From NCBI GenBank assembly GCA_019358895.1, contig JAHHIG010000001.1, forward strand, positions 372,001 to 436,000: 64,000 nt of DNA, given 5' to 3'. This DNA comes from Tildeniella nuda ZEHNDER 1965/U140 (GTDB taxonomy: Bacteria > Cyanobacteriota > Cyanobacteriia > Leptolyngbyales > Leptolyngbyaceae). Of the stretch, positions 8,951 through 17,519 are shown one piece after another (the stretch's first letter is position 1; each line of letters starts with the position of its first letter). The translations under genes and the position numbers were made by a program. The notes beneath the pieces were generated by a model, which ran no database searches, was not told where the DNA came from, and saw only the letters and a list, made by a program, of their open reading frames with translations.

Positions 8951-9211
8951 TTGACGGATGAGTTTGTTCAATATTTTGCCAAGCTGCCCGAAAGGGTTCA
9001 AAAAACATCACGAAAAAACTACAAGCTTTGGAAGCAAAACCCTAACCACCCAAGCTTAGAGTTTAAGAAGCTCAACACAAAACAGCCTATTTACTCAGTA
9101 AGAGCGGGGATCGGCTGGCGTGCCGTAGGGGTCTTAAAAAATCCAGACACTATCGTATGGTTTTGGATTGGTTCACACAGCAACTACGACAAACTGCTAA
9201 AAAACCTATAG
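8951..9211 (+). CDS. RelE/ParE-type toxin homologue with displaced start
   Basis: About 86 residues from TTG 8951. The RelE/ParE fold is suggested by FAKLPERVQK, NYKLWKQNPNHPSLEFKKL, YSVRAGIGWRAVGV and WFWIGSHSNYDKLL, the usual pattern for cyanobacterial cytotoxic-translational-repressor-like proteins. The frame continues upstream to CTG AAG TCG GAG at 8939-8950. Without the MITE insertion the CTG would be ATG, giving an original start MKSELTDEF. The present gene therefore lacks its ATG and its translational coupling to the antitoxin. It may use TTG 8951 or CTG 8939, or be silent. Confidence 0.75.
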   Translation: MTDEFVQYFAKLPERVQKTSRKNYKLWKQNPNHPSLEFKKLNTKQPIYSVRAGIGWRAVGVLKNPDTIVWFWIGSHSNYDKLLKNL

Positions 9212-9271
9212 GTGAGCGAGTGCGATTGAATCGAAGTTCCTTGTGGTTAGTTGAGGTGGAAACCCGATGTT

Positions 9272-10906
9272 TCAACCCGCGAAATACAGGCGTTCTTTTT
9301 GCTTAGGTGACCCTGGTTTGTAGTAGCCTTTGAGCCAGGAGTCGTTGGGTTTGAGGTGAAACGATCGCACTTCGTCGGGTTCTGTCGTTTGCATTGTGGC
9401 GACATAGCGGGCGTAGTAGTGAATGAAAAGCCGCATGAATTCGCCCAGGTAAATGTCAGCTACACGCCGATCGCCCCGAATGATCAGCATATTCTCGTCG
9501 TTGTTCTTGGTTGAGGCATTGCTGAAATTGGCGGAACCTGTAATGACGATCGCATCATCACTAAGGGGATCGATCAACATATATTTGGTGTGAATGTACC
9601 TGACGTGGGTGTTGAGTCCCGTCGTTTTTTCTTTGAGGAAGCGATCGAAGGCACTACCTTTGGCAGCGGCTCCCGCAGCAATGCGATTATCCGGGTCACG
9701 GCGCAAACTTTCCACGTTGCCGTCTTCTTTTTCAAGCAAAACATAGCGCAAGTAGTCTTTGTCTTTCGCCAACACTGCCGCCAGCAAATCATTCACGCCA
9801 AACGCAGCCGTGAGGAATACCGCTGTGTTTGCTGCTTCCATGCGATCGGCGTACCATTCCAGAGCTTCAAGTGAGCCACGGGGACTGAAGATGGTGGTCG
9901 TTGCAGTGGGTGGCAACTCAGTTGGAACAGGTGTTTGCTCATCATTCCAGGGGCGCAGTTTGGCAGCCGTGGGATCCTGGCTAAGTTGTTCCCAGTAGGT
10001 GAGGTAACTGGCAGCAACAGTCGCGTCGCGCACAACATGCCCCACATTGGAATGTCCAAAGATGCCGCCATCGGTGATGTTAGTGGAACCCGTCCAGACC
10101 TGAAGGGGTTTGCCGTCTTTGAGCAAGATGATGAACTTGTTGTGGGCGATGTAGCTGGGGTTCGTGGTGCGAGGAATGGTGAGGGCTTCGATGTTGGCTT
10201 CGGCGATCGCCGCCTGGTTTGCCTGGTTAGGATAGTTCTGGCTATTTGGCTTGGCATCGACGATGATTTTGACGGCGGCTCCCGTTTTTTTTGCGGCACC
10301 AAACGCTTGTAAGACGGGCAAGTACTGAAATTCATACAGCGCTGCCCGCAGTTCATACTGACGACCGTTCGCCTGCTTGATAAAAGCCAGCAGCGCTTCG
10401 ACCAGCCCACGAGACAGCCATTCCCAGGCTTTGCCTTTAGGCACTTTGTCGGGCGACACATTTTTGAACTTGCGGGCGTATGCCTGTGACCCTGCCACCC
10501 CCCGGTTGAAGTACACCGTATGGGTGCCAACCGTTTCATCCTCAGTCTCAACCTTGACTTCTACCGTGTCGCTCTGCTCTAGCTTCCTGGGTTTGCCGCG
10601 CAGTGCGACGATGCGATAGGTGTAGTCGTGGTTGGGCTTGGCGGTGAAGTCGCCCCACAAAAACGCCTGAATAGGATGTTCTAGAGACGAAACAAGGCTA
10701 CCAGGCGGCAAGCTGGGATCGGTTTCCTCAAAGGTGCGAAAGCCCCTGAGCCAGTAGCGTTCGTCTTCGGTGTGATCGATGCGCTCGATCGCAAACCCCA
10801 GCACACCCGCACTACTCGATTCTGCTAAATCAATGCCCAGAAGGACAACATAGGAGCCTGCGATCGCCTGGACTGCGATCGCGCCGTTCGTCTCTTTTTT
10901 TCGCAT
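9272..10906 (-). CDS. Phospholipase-D-fold protein
   Basis: 544 residues with two PLD-superfamily active-site motifs: HNK near 255 followed by GSTN at 273-276, and HTKYMLID near 439 followed by GSANFSN at 457-463. The second is a full HxKx4D motif; the first lacks the usual Asp. The N-terminal 130 residues look like a fibronectin/Ig-like beta domain (DYTYRIVALRGK). No signal peptide is seen. PLD-fold enzymes cleave phosphodiesters in lipids or nucleic acids, and the substrate here is unknown. The gene follows the EndoU-like gene after 6 bases on the same strand, so the two are probably one transcript. Confidence 0.85.
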   Translation of the reverse strand: MRKKETNGAIAVQAIAGSYVVLLGIDLAESSSAGVLGFAIERIDHTEDERYWLRGFRTFEETDPSLPPGSLVSSLEHPIQAFLWGDFTAKPNHDYTYRIVALRGKPRKLEQSDTVEVKVETEDETVGTHTVYFNRGVAGSQAYARKFKNVSPDKVPKGKAWEWLSRGLVEALLAFIKQANGRQYELRAALYEFQYLPVLQAFGAAKKTGAAVKIIVDAKPNSQNYPNQANQAAIAEANIEALTIPRTTNPSYIAHNKFIILLKDGKPLQVWTGSTNITDGGIFGHSNVGHVVRDATVAASYLTYWEQLSQDPTAAKLRPWNDEQTPVPTELPPTATTTIFSPRGSLEALEWYADRMEAANTAVFLTAAFGVNDLLAAVLAKDKDYLRYVLLEKEDGNVESLRRDPDNRIAAGAAAKGSAFDRFLKEKTTGLNTHVRYIHTKYMLIDPLSDDAIVITGSANFSNASTKNNDENMLIIRGDRRVADIYLGEFMRLFIHYYARYVATMQTTEPDEVRSFHLKPNDSWLKGYYKPGSPKQKERLYFAG

Positions 10907-10912
10907 GGCTTT

Positions 10913-12064
10913 TTACCGGGTAGGTTGGTCACACGGTGCATTGCGGTTGGTGTCGGGCGTAGCATCGGGGTAAAACGTGCGAATGGCACCTGCTTTTTTG
11001 ACAAACACGGCTTGATACGGTGCCGTGCCTGGTACGGCGATCGTCAGCAGACAACCCTTCGATTCTTTAGAGTTGGACTTGAACAGCTTGAACCCGCGTG
11101 TGCCTTCCAGCAGAGTTTCCTGGGCGTTAAGCGTGTAGGGATAACCTTTGATGGGATTGTCTACAATCACTCGACCGTTTTGCACGATCGCCACACCAAA
11201 GGTGTAAATTTCACCATCTACCACTTCTTGCGTTGCCTTTCTGCCATTGCCAGTGCGGAGAATGCGCCCACCGATGCCGTTCTGCTGCAACTCCAGGTAA
11301 CGACCGACAAAATGCAGCCCGCCGATGCTCTTGCCATCCTTCTCGCCGCAAAAAATGTGCTTAAAGCCCTTCTGCTCAAACCAGATGGCGGTTAAATCAT
11401 CTAAAAACTGGCTGTCGGAGTTGCGATTGGGCTTTAGCTCACCACCCGTTGCCTGCTTGAGCTTGCGAACGACATCGGGATAAAACGTCATCAACTGCCG
11501 AAATTTGGTGTCGCTCACAGGAGCATCAAATCCAGCGCCGCAAAGTGCCAGAACCTTGCGATCGAAATCATTCAGCTCCGGCGGACGCGGCGAAATGTCC
11601 TTCTGTTCATCTCTGGGAAAGTCCACTGCAACCGGATTCGTCTCTGTATCAAAAAACGGCAGCAGTGATGAATTTGATGGGTTCGCGGGTTCTGGCGTAG
11701 GCGACGTATCAGGTGACGCATCGGGCGATGGGGAAGGCGTTACAGGGCTGCCGTCACTGGCTTGAAAGTCACCACAGGTTGCACTCACCCAGCGTCGTTC
11801 GGGTGTTGCTCCTGGCACTGTTACAAAGACAAACTTCCGCTGCGGACTGTTGAAGCCAACAGCGGTATAGCTCGTGCCTACTGTAAGCTGAACGCTGCCA
11901 GGATTTTTGCCGTTAATGGCTTGGGTTGCAGGACAGGCTTGTGTCGCTGTAAAAGTGCCCGATGGCGGCACCTGGGCATGAATCGTTTTAACAAAAAATG
12001 CTGATGTAGCGCCGATCGAGAGGCAGGTAACCCCGATCGCGATTCGTTTGGAGAGGGGGGGCAT
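10913..12064 (-). CDS. Probable secreted EndoU-type endoribonuclease
   Basis: 383 residues with an N-terminal signal peptide ending near AQV (about 1-31). A small beta-rich domain follows (about 35-100), then a Pro/Ser/Asp linker (about 105-130), then a C-terminal domain. The segment GFKHIFCGEKDG near 233-244 and GGLHFVGRYLEL near 248-259 resemble the EndoU signature, with two His (236 and 251) 15 residues apart as in EndoU enzymes. A candidate third catalytic Lys is in GNGRK. EndoU proteins cleave RNA at uridines; bacterial members include secreted toxins. No immunity gene is obvious. The family call rests on motif recognition only. It is co-directional with the PLD-fold gene. Confidence 0.6.
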   Translation of the reverse strand: MPPLSKRIAIGVTCLSIGATSAFFVKTIHAQVPPSGTFTATQACPATQAINGKNPGSVQLTVGTSYTAVGFNSPQRKFVFVTVPGATPERRWVSATCGDFQASDGSPVTPSPSPDASPDTSPTPEPANPSNSSLLPFFDTETNPVAVDFPRDEQKDISPRPPELNDFDRKVLALCGAGFDAPVSDTKFRQLMTFYPDVVRKLKQATGGELKPNRNSDSQFLDDLTAIWFEQKGFKHIFCGEKDGKSIGGLHFVGRYLELQQNGIGGRILRTGNGRKATQEVVDGEIYTFGVAIVQNGRVIVDNPIKGYPYTLNAQETLLEGTRGFKLFKSNSKESKGCLLTIAVPGTAPYQAVFVKKAGAIRTFYPDATPDTNRNAPCDQPTR

Positions 12065-12733
12065 GAAAACAACTCCTAGTGCGTGGCTGTGTGCAAGACT
12101 GACAGCAAATCAATACAACAGGTCATAGCACTAGTCCGAACGCTTTTCAGAAAAATTTATGTTAATTGCTATGAGCGATAACCTTTTCTTAACTAAATCC
12201 TCTTGAACGGAGAAAATTTGTGCGATCGCTCATTAACATCTGACAACCAGCTATTGAATAATCCTTAATCTTCAAGCAAATAGAAATGTAAAGTGACTGT
12301 CTAAAGGGACATTGAGCCATTTCCTACCAAGCTTGTGCTTGCAAACTCGCAATGGCGTTGCTGAGATAAGCTTTTCTAATCTCAAAGTTTTCTCATTTTC
12401 AAAGAGCCACGCGATGTGCGACTTTCCTGAAAAGCTTGCCAAAACTGCCCTCACCCTAGCCCTCTCCCATCGGGAGAGGGAACCGGAACGGTCTGGAAGC
12501 CCTTCTCCCCAGGGAGAAGGGTGGGGATGAGGGCGAATTAGTTGCACATCGCGTAAGATCCACGTGTTTATACAAGTGTTTATACAAACGCAAATGGCAC
12601 TATTGAGCGGATTCTGCGTCTAATCGAGTTCCGCAGCAATTGAGAGCAGCAGCCATCCTGTCACGATCGGTTGATATGCTGTTCAACTGACCGTTGGTCT
12701 CTCTAATGCTTTTACACAAATAGGCTTACAGGT
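12065..12733. other. Intergenic region upstream of the SLH gene
   Basis: 669 bases between divergent genes, holding the promoters of both. The middle is occupied by a double-hairpin repeat (listed separately, 12409-12554). The remaining sequence is AT-rich, and I see no gene or clear operator in it. Confidence 0.4.
12409..12554. repeat. Double-hairpin palindromic repeat with terminal inverted repeat
   Basis: Terminal arms ACGCGATGTGCGAC (12409) and GTTGCACATCGCGT (12541) pair. Inside are two hairpins: CCCTCTCCCATCGGGAGAGGG and, further on, CCCTTCTCCCCAGGGAGAAGGG, within an outer CCCTCA..TGAGGG pairing. This is a dispersed, MITE/REP-like element without coding capacity. A related double hairpin with different ends lies at 23061-23195. 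Confidence 0.75.
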
Positions 12734-14197
12734 ATGGCAGCTTTAACACAATCTCGCCTTGCATCTCTAGTGGCGGCTCTGGGCATTACGTCTCTTAGCC
12801 TGCTACATCCGGCAAAAACGGCGATCGCGGCAGTGTTTGGACAAACAGAAGTTGACCCTGGCAAATTTGTCGTTGTGGCTTCTCCTTACAGCACTAACGC
12901 TTATCAGCTTTTGATTTTGGAGCAGCTTTCTGATCAGCGTCTCTGCTGGAGTGAAAGTGGCTCTAACCCAACTATCATCGATCCACTGCTGCTGACTTTT
13001 GACTTTACGCGCATTTGCGGGCGTAGCAACGATAGCAACGGTTATTCTGTCCGTCTGGCTGATCGAGACTTTGGCTTGCTCTTGCAGCTCAGTGTGCTCA
13101 GACGTGACAATGATTTGGTCTTGCTTGCAGTTGACTTGACCAATCGTGATGCACCGCCGATCGAAATTGGTAGAACAAACGGTCTGCCGCCTGCTGGTGC
13201 CTTTGCCAAAATTAACCTCAACCCTGAGTGGCGGTTGACCAAGCGCACTGATAAAGATGGCAACGTGCTGAGCTTTGTTTATCTAACCAGCGAGACAATT
13301 CCCTCTAGCATTAAGCTGACGGCGTTTGTCGATACGCAGTCGAGTTGGGCAAAGAACTACATTGACGCATTATCTGCCCAAAAAATCATCAGTGGGTTTG
13401 AAGATGGAACGTTCCGTCCTGATGAGCCAGTAACACGAGTGCAGTTTGCCGCGATCGTCAGTAAAGCCTTTGCCGCTTTGGAATCGCAACGTGCTGGTAT
13501 CACTTTCAAGGATATTCAACCGAATTTCTGGGGTGCTCAAGCCATTCAGACGGCGTATCAAAAGGGGTTTATGTCAGGCTACCCAGACAGCACATTTAAG
13601 CCGAACCAACAAATTCCCCGCGTAGAGTCGCTGGTTTCACTAGCGAGTGGTCTGAAGCTAAGCAGTACCACCACGGATGCCCTGTCCTTTTATCAGGATG
13701 CAGCACAAATTCCGAGTTGGGCGAATGGCGCGATCGCGGCGGCTACCGATCGTCGTTTGGTCGTTAACTACCCTCGCGTCAAAGAGCTAAATCCGACTCG
13801 TCCAGCCACTAGAGCCGAAGTTGCTGCCTTCGTTTATCAAGCGCTGGCGGATGCGGGTCAACTGCCTGCTATTCCGTCTCCCTATGTTGTGTTCGTCGGT
13901 TCCCAAACGCCTACTGAAACACCATCGCCCATAGCACCGACACCACCCGCCACAGAGCCGCCGACAACACCGACACCGACACCATCGCCCACTTCATCGC
14001 CAACACCCTTACCATCGCCAATACCGACACCAACACCGATACCTCTACCATCGCCCACTTCATCGCCAACACCCTTACCATCGCCAACACCGATCCCCCT
14101 ACCATCGCCCACTTCATCGCCAACACCCCTACCATCGCCCACTCCATCACCAACTCCAGGATCAGTCGTTGTACCGACAACACCAGTAAATCCATAG
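12734..14197 (+). CDS. SLH-domain surface protein with DUF3747-like N-terminus and Pro-rich tail
   Basis: 487-residue exported protein. An N-terminal signal peptide ends near residue 33. A DUF3747-like region (about 33-200) includes [18 protein letters not shown]. Three S-layer-homology repeats follow (about 205-385), with [40 protein letters not shown] and [16 protein letters not shown]. The tail (about 390-485) is a low-complexity Pro/Thr/Ser repeat built on [13 protein letters not shown] units. SLH domains bind peptidoglycan-linked polymer, so the protein probably sits in the cell envelope. The tail is encoded by imperfect tandem DNA repeats (about 13975-14160) and may vary in length between strains. 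The ATG at 12734 is preceded by ACAGGT. Confidence 0.88.
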   Translation: MAALTQSRLASLVAALGITSLSLLHPAKTAIAAVFGQTEVDPGKFVVVASPYSTNAYQLLILEQLSDQRLCWSESGSNPTIIDPLLLTFDFTRICGRSNDSNGYSVRLADRDFGLLLQLSVLRRDNDLVLLAVDLTNRDAPPIEIGRTNGLPPAGAFAKINLNPEWRLTKRTDKDGNVLSFVYLTSETIPSSIKLTAFVDTQSSWAKNYIDALSAQKIISGFEDGTFRPDEPVTRVQFAAIVSKAFAALESQRAGITFKDIQPNFWGAQAIQTAYQKGFMSGYPDSTFKPNQQIPRVESLVSLASGLKLSSTTTDALSFYQDAAQIPSWANGAIAAATDRRLVVNYPRVKELNPTRPATRAEVAAFVYQALADAGQLPAIPSPYVVFVGSQTPTETPSPIAPTPPATEPPTTPTPTPSPTSSPTPLPSPIPTPTPIPLPSPTSSPTPLPSPTPIPLPSPTSSPTPLPSPTPSPTPGSVVVPTTPVNP

Positions 14198-14317
14198 AAC
14201 GCAGAAGCACTTCTCCGAATCGTGGTGTAATCTCTCTCAAGAGGCACACTTTTTGTTGGCTGCTCTGCGTATTCTAAAGAGTAGTTAGTGTGCGATCGTC
14301 GTTATCCATCTATTCAT

Positions 14318-14749
14318 ATGAAAAGTCCAGCTCCCACTGCTCAGCCTCACGTGACAGCGTCTCCTACTCTGACGATCGCGGGTGTGAACGAGCCAGTGAT
14401 TTTACGCTACTTTGAAACCCTCAACGAAGGGGCGTTCCAGGCAACAGGTCAACTCTTTGCGGTTGATGGGGAGATGCAGCCACCGTTTGAGCAAGCGGTG
14501 GTGGGGACTGACGCGATCGCATCCTACTTGCAGGCGGAGGCAAAGGGCTTCAGCTTGCAGCCTCGTGAAGGCACAGTGAAGCTGTTAGACAGCGGCTACA
14601 CCGAAATAGAGGTCGCTGGCAAGGTGCAAACACCGTTGTTTTCAGTCAACGTCTCTTGGCTCTTCCTTGTGGATTCCGAAGAAAAATTACTACTGGCAAA
14701 AATCAAACTTTTGGCATCTCCTCAAGATTTGCTCAGCCTGCGCGGTTGA
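14318..14749 (+). CDS. Orange-carotenoid-protein C-terminal-domain homologue (CTDH)
   Basis: 143-residue NTF2-fold protein matching the C-terminal domain of OCP: LTIAGVNEPVILRYFETLNE, QPPFEQAVVG, GKVQTPLF, NVSWLFLV and the end KLLASPQDLLSLR. The Tyr (Y31) and Trp (W114) that hydrogen-bond the ketocarotenoid in OCP are conserved. CTDHs are known to carry or transfer carotenoid to the helical N-terminal-domain homologues and to quench singlet oxygen. No HCP or full OCP gene is nearby. With the ATG at 14318 the protein has no Cys, unlike CTDHs that form disulfide dimers. A GTG at 14288 would add ten residues including one Cys, but matches the family less well. Confidence 0.88.
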   Translation: MKSPAPTAQPHVTASPTLTIAGVNEPVILRYFETLNEGAFQATGQLFAVDGEMQPPFEQAVVGTDAIASYLQAEAKGFSLQPREGTVKLLDSGYTEIEVAGKVQTPLFSVNVSWLFLVDSEEKLLLAKIKLLASPQDLLSLRG

Positions 14750-14792
14750 AAAAGACAGCTAAAATTGATGCAGTCAAACCTCAAATGGTCGT

Positions 14793-15326
14793 ATGACCAA
14801 CAAAATTTTATTAACGTCTTTTGATTGTTGGGAAGCGCACCATACCTCAAATGCTTCGGACGATTTAATGACAGCGATGGCTCAGCAGGATCTGTTTGCT
14901 GCATGGCATGACAAGCTGTTCCTGCTGCGCAAATTGCCCGTTGATTTTCAATTAGCGCCTCAATATGTGATTGCTCAAATGGATGTTTTGCAGCCGGATT
15001 TGGTTATCTGCTGCGGTATGGCTGAGCATCGATCGCTACTCACTGTAGAGTCAACTGGCAGGCACAAAACGGACGCGCTTTCAACAGCGGTTGCGGTCGA
15101 TCGACTGGTAAAACGTTTAGAGTTTACTGAAGTGAGTCATGACGCTGGAACGTTTGTTTGCAATCACCTTTACTACGCAGTCTTAAAATACATTCGCGAT
15201 CGTGGCTTAAACTGTCGGTGCCTCTTTGTTCACGTACCTGTTCTCAATGAGATGAACCTTGCGCCTGTCTTGAAAGACTTTTTGGCGATTCTACACTTTT
15301 CTCAACAAGCCTCAAGAAAGCAATAG
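14793..15326 (+). CDS. Pyroglutamyl-peptidase (peptidase C15)-like protein
   Basis: 177-residue cytosolic protein of the C15 fold, which removes N-terminal pyroglutamate in characterised members. Catalytic-triad positions are visible: Glu within CGMAEHRSLLTVE, Cys in SHDAGTFVCNHLYY, and His in CLFVHVPVL. The N-terminus KILLTSFDCWEAH replaces the canonical LVTGFEPFGG with reduced similarity, so substrate specificity may differ. The gene follows CTDH by 43 bases on the same strand; no functional link is known. Confidence 0.82.
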   Translation: MTNKILLTSFDCWEAHHTSNASDDLMTAMAQQDLFAAWHDKLFLLRKLPVDFQLAPQYVIAQMDVLQPDLVICCGMAEHRSLLTVESTGRHKTDALSTAVAVDRLVKRLEFTEVSHDAGTFVCNHLYYAVLKYIRDRGLNCRCLFVHVPVLNEMNLAPVLKDFLAILHFSQQASRKQ

Positions 15327-15379
15327 ACAACTCTATAATATGAGCGCTACTAAAACGCGCTTACCCAGGAGAACCTGAG

Positions 15380-15790
15380 ATGAACCAGGAGCCGAATAAC
15401 CAGGATAATTTAGAGCGAAGACGCGAACTGCTGCGAGAGGAAGAGGCGTTTCGACTTCAACAAGAGCAGGGACGTTTAGAGTCGGCTAAAAGAAATACGA
15501 CGTTTGCGTGGATCATTAATAGCATCTCCTTTTTTGTTGGGCTGCTTGAAATCCTCTTAGCTTTAAGATTTATTTTACGTGTCTCTGGAGCGAATAACAA
15601 AAACGCCTTTGCTCAGTTTATCTACGATATTTCCGAACCGTTTGTTGCCCCTTTTTCTACGCTTTTTGTGAGTCCTGTAACAGGGGGTGGCTCAAATATC
15701 TTTGACCTCAATGTTTTGGTTGCGATCGTGGTCTATGCACTCTTAGGCTGGTTGGCGATCGCCTTTGTACAGTACATTCGAGGGCGATAA
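15380..15790 (+). CDS. YggT-family membrane protein
   Basis: 136 residues. A charged N-terminal coiled segment (about 1-35, rich in Glu, Arg and Gln) is followed by a YggT domain with two hydrophobic segments (about 40-65 and 105-130). Family motifs are LLALRFILRVSGAN and ISEPFVAPFSTLF. YggT proteins act in membrane organisation or ion homeostasis; in cyanobacteria and plastids homologues affect thylakoid or nucleoid distribution. An AGGAGAACC ribosome-binding site precedes the ATG at 15380. The charged N-terminal extension makes it longer than the E. coli-type domain. Confidence 0.88.
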   Translation: MNQEPNNQDNLERRRELLREEEAFRLQQEQGRLESAKRNTTFAWIINSISFFVGLLEILLALRFILRVSGANNKNAFAQFIYDISEPFVAPFSTLFVSPVTGGGSNIFDLNVLVAIVVYALLGWLAIAFVQYIRGR

Positions 15791-16006
15791 CTTAGAATTC
15801 ACGGTCATCAGTTAACACCTGAAAAGCGATTGACTCACGTCTGAACGCTAAAGTAGCTTAGAACCCAAACCTTTTCCTCACCCTCTCACCGCATTTCGCT
15901 ACTATCACTACCACCCGTCTCCAAGGATCTGTGTAATGCTGACGCTTGGCTAATCGTTTTGTCTTGTTCTTTAGCCATCAAGTCTCTTGCATTTATTGAC
16001 ATCCTT

Positions 16007-17362
16007 ATGACTGCAACTAAGCTACCTATAGATCTTGGGCAATTTGCTGCCGAACTGAATGGATTGGAGATTATTACTGATCTCACCCAGATCACCAAGC
16101 TTTCTCAGGACTACTACACCTTTAGCCCCATTCTGCAACCGCTATTGAGCGACAAGCGCGGCGATCTTGTGGTGCGCCCAAGCAGTGAAGCAGAGGTGAT
16201 TCAGGTTGCCGCTGCCTGCGTCAAACATAAGCTGCCGCTGACGGTGCGCGGCGCTGGGACGGGTAACTACGGTCAGTGTGTGCCGCTTCAAGGTGGAATT
16301 ATTCTTGATCTGTCTCGGATGCAGGCGGTCAAATGGGTCAAGCCTGGGCTGGCATGTGTCGAACCAGGGGTCAAACTGGCAGCGTTGGACAAGCAAACTC
16401 GCAGCAGTGGTTGGGAAGTGCGGATGCTGCCCTCAACCTATCGCACAGCGACGATCGGTGGCTTTATTGGAGGTGGCAGTGGTGGCATCGGGTCGATTAC
16501 CTATGGGCAAATTCGCGATCGCGGCAATCTTCTAGCAGTGCGCGTAGTCACCATGGAAGACGAACCCCGTGTGATTGAGCTACGCGGCGACGATGTTTAC
16601 AAAGTTGCTCATGCCTATGGCACTAACGGCATCATTACCGAACTGGAGATTCCGCTTGCGCCTGCCTACGCCTGGGCAGAGGCGATCGTTGCTTTTCCCG
16701 ACTTTATGACGGCGGCTCGATTTGGTCAGGCATTCAGCGATAGCGACGGCATCATCAAAAAGCTCGCGTGCATTTGCGCTGATCCCATCCCCACCTATTT
16801 TGCCGCGTTCCGTAACGTCATTCCGGCTGGTAGCCACTGTGCCCTGGTCATGGTTGCCGAATCAGCGCTAGAACCCTTTGCCGAACTGGTAAAGGCATAC
16901 AGCGGCACGGTTTGCTTACAGAAGAGCGCCCAAGAAGCCAGCAAAGGCACCACTTTAGTTGAATACTCCTGGAATCACACCACACTACACGCTCGTAGCG
17001 TTGATCCGTCTTTGACCTATCTCCAGACGATGTTTCCGCCAGACAAAGAGATGAAGCTGGTTGAGCACATGTATCAACATTTTGGTGATGAAGTCATGAT
17101 GCACCTGGAGTTTATTCGCATCGGTGGCGAAGCCGTTCCTGCTGCTCTGCAAATTGTCCGCTATACCACTCCAGAGCGTCTTGCCGAGATTATTCATTAC
17201 CACGAAGCGAACGGTGCGTTCATTGCCAATCCTCATACCTACGTTCTAGAAGATGGGGGGAGAAAGACCGTTGATCCAGAGCAGTTGCGCTTCAAAGAAC
17301 AGGTCGATCCCTATGGCTTGCTGAATCCTGGAAAAATGAGAGCCTGGGAAGAAAGGGAATAA
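16007..17362 (+). CDS. FAD-binding oxidase (GlcD/PCMH family)
   Basis: 451-residue flavoprotein with an N-terminal PCMH FAD domain: VVRPSSEAEVIQVAAACVKH, LTVRGAGTGNYGQ, and IGGFIGGGSGGIGSITYG, which binds the FAD pyrophosphate. The C-terminal substrate domain is longer and less conserved; the end VDPYGLLNPGKMRAW is typical for the FAD-linked oxidase family. The substrate, possibly a hydroxy acid, is unknown. The ATG at 16007 is chosen over the TTG at 15959 because the residues before MTATKLP are not family-like. A chorismate lyase gene follows after about 160 bases. Confidence 0.87.
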   Translation: MTATKLPIDLGQFAAELNGLEIITDLTQITKLSQDYYTFSPILQPLLSDKRGDLVVRPSSEAEVIQVAAACVKHKLPLTVRGAGTGNYGQCVPLQGGIILDLSRMQAVKWVKPGLACVEPGVKLAALDKQTRSSGWEVRMLPSTYRTATIGGFIGGGSGGIGSITYGQIRDRGNLLAVRVVTMEDEPRVIELRGDDVYKVAHAYGTNGIITELEIPLAPAYAWAEAIVAFPDFMTAARFGQAFSDSDGIIKKLACICADPIPTYFAAFRNVIPAGSHCALVMVAESALEPFAELVKAYSGTVCLQKSAQEASKGTTLVEYSWNHTTLHARSVDPSLTYLQTMFPPDKEMKLVEHMYQHFGDEVMMHLEFIRIGGEAVPAALQIVRYTTPERLAEIIHYHEANGAFIANPHTYVLEDGGRKTVDPEQLRFKEQVDPYGLLNPGKMRAWEERE

Positions 17363-17519
17363 GGAGTAGGGGACAAGAAGACGCGTCATTTGAACGCTGC
17401 CGCCCCCTGGCTTTCTGTCTCCTCTAGGCAACAGTCAGCCGATCGCCCTCCGACTCAAGAAACGAACTTTGCTAACGAGAGCGCTATGATTGTAGCGAGG
17501 TTAAGTTGTGTAAAGAAAG

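Noticed and set aside
13882-14249. Two long minus-strand frames opposite the SLH-protein tail
   Set aside because: They are artefacts of the Pro-coding tandem repeat read on the other strand.
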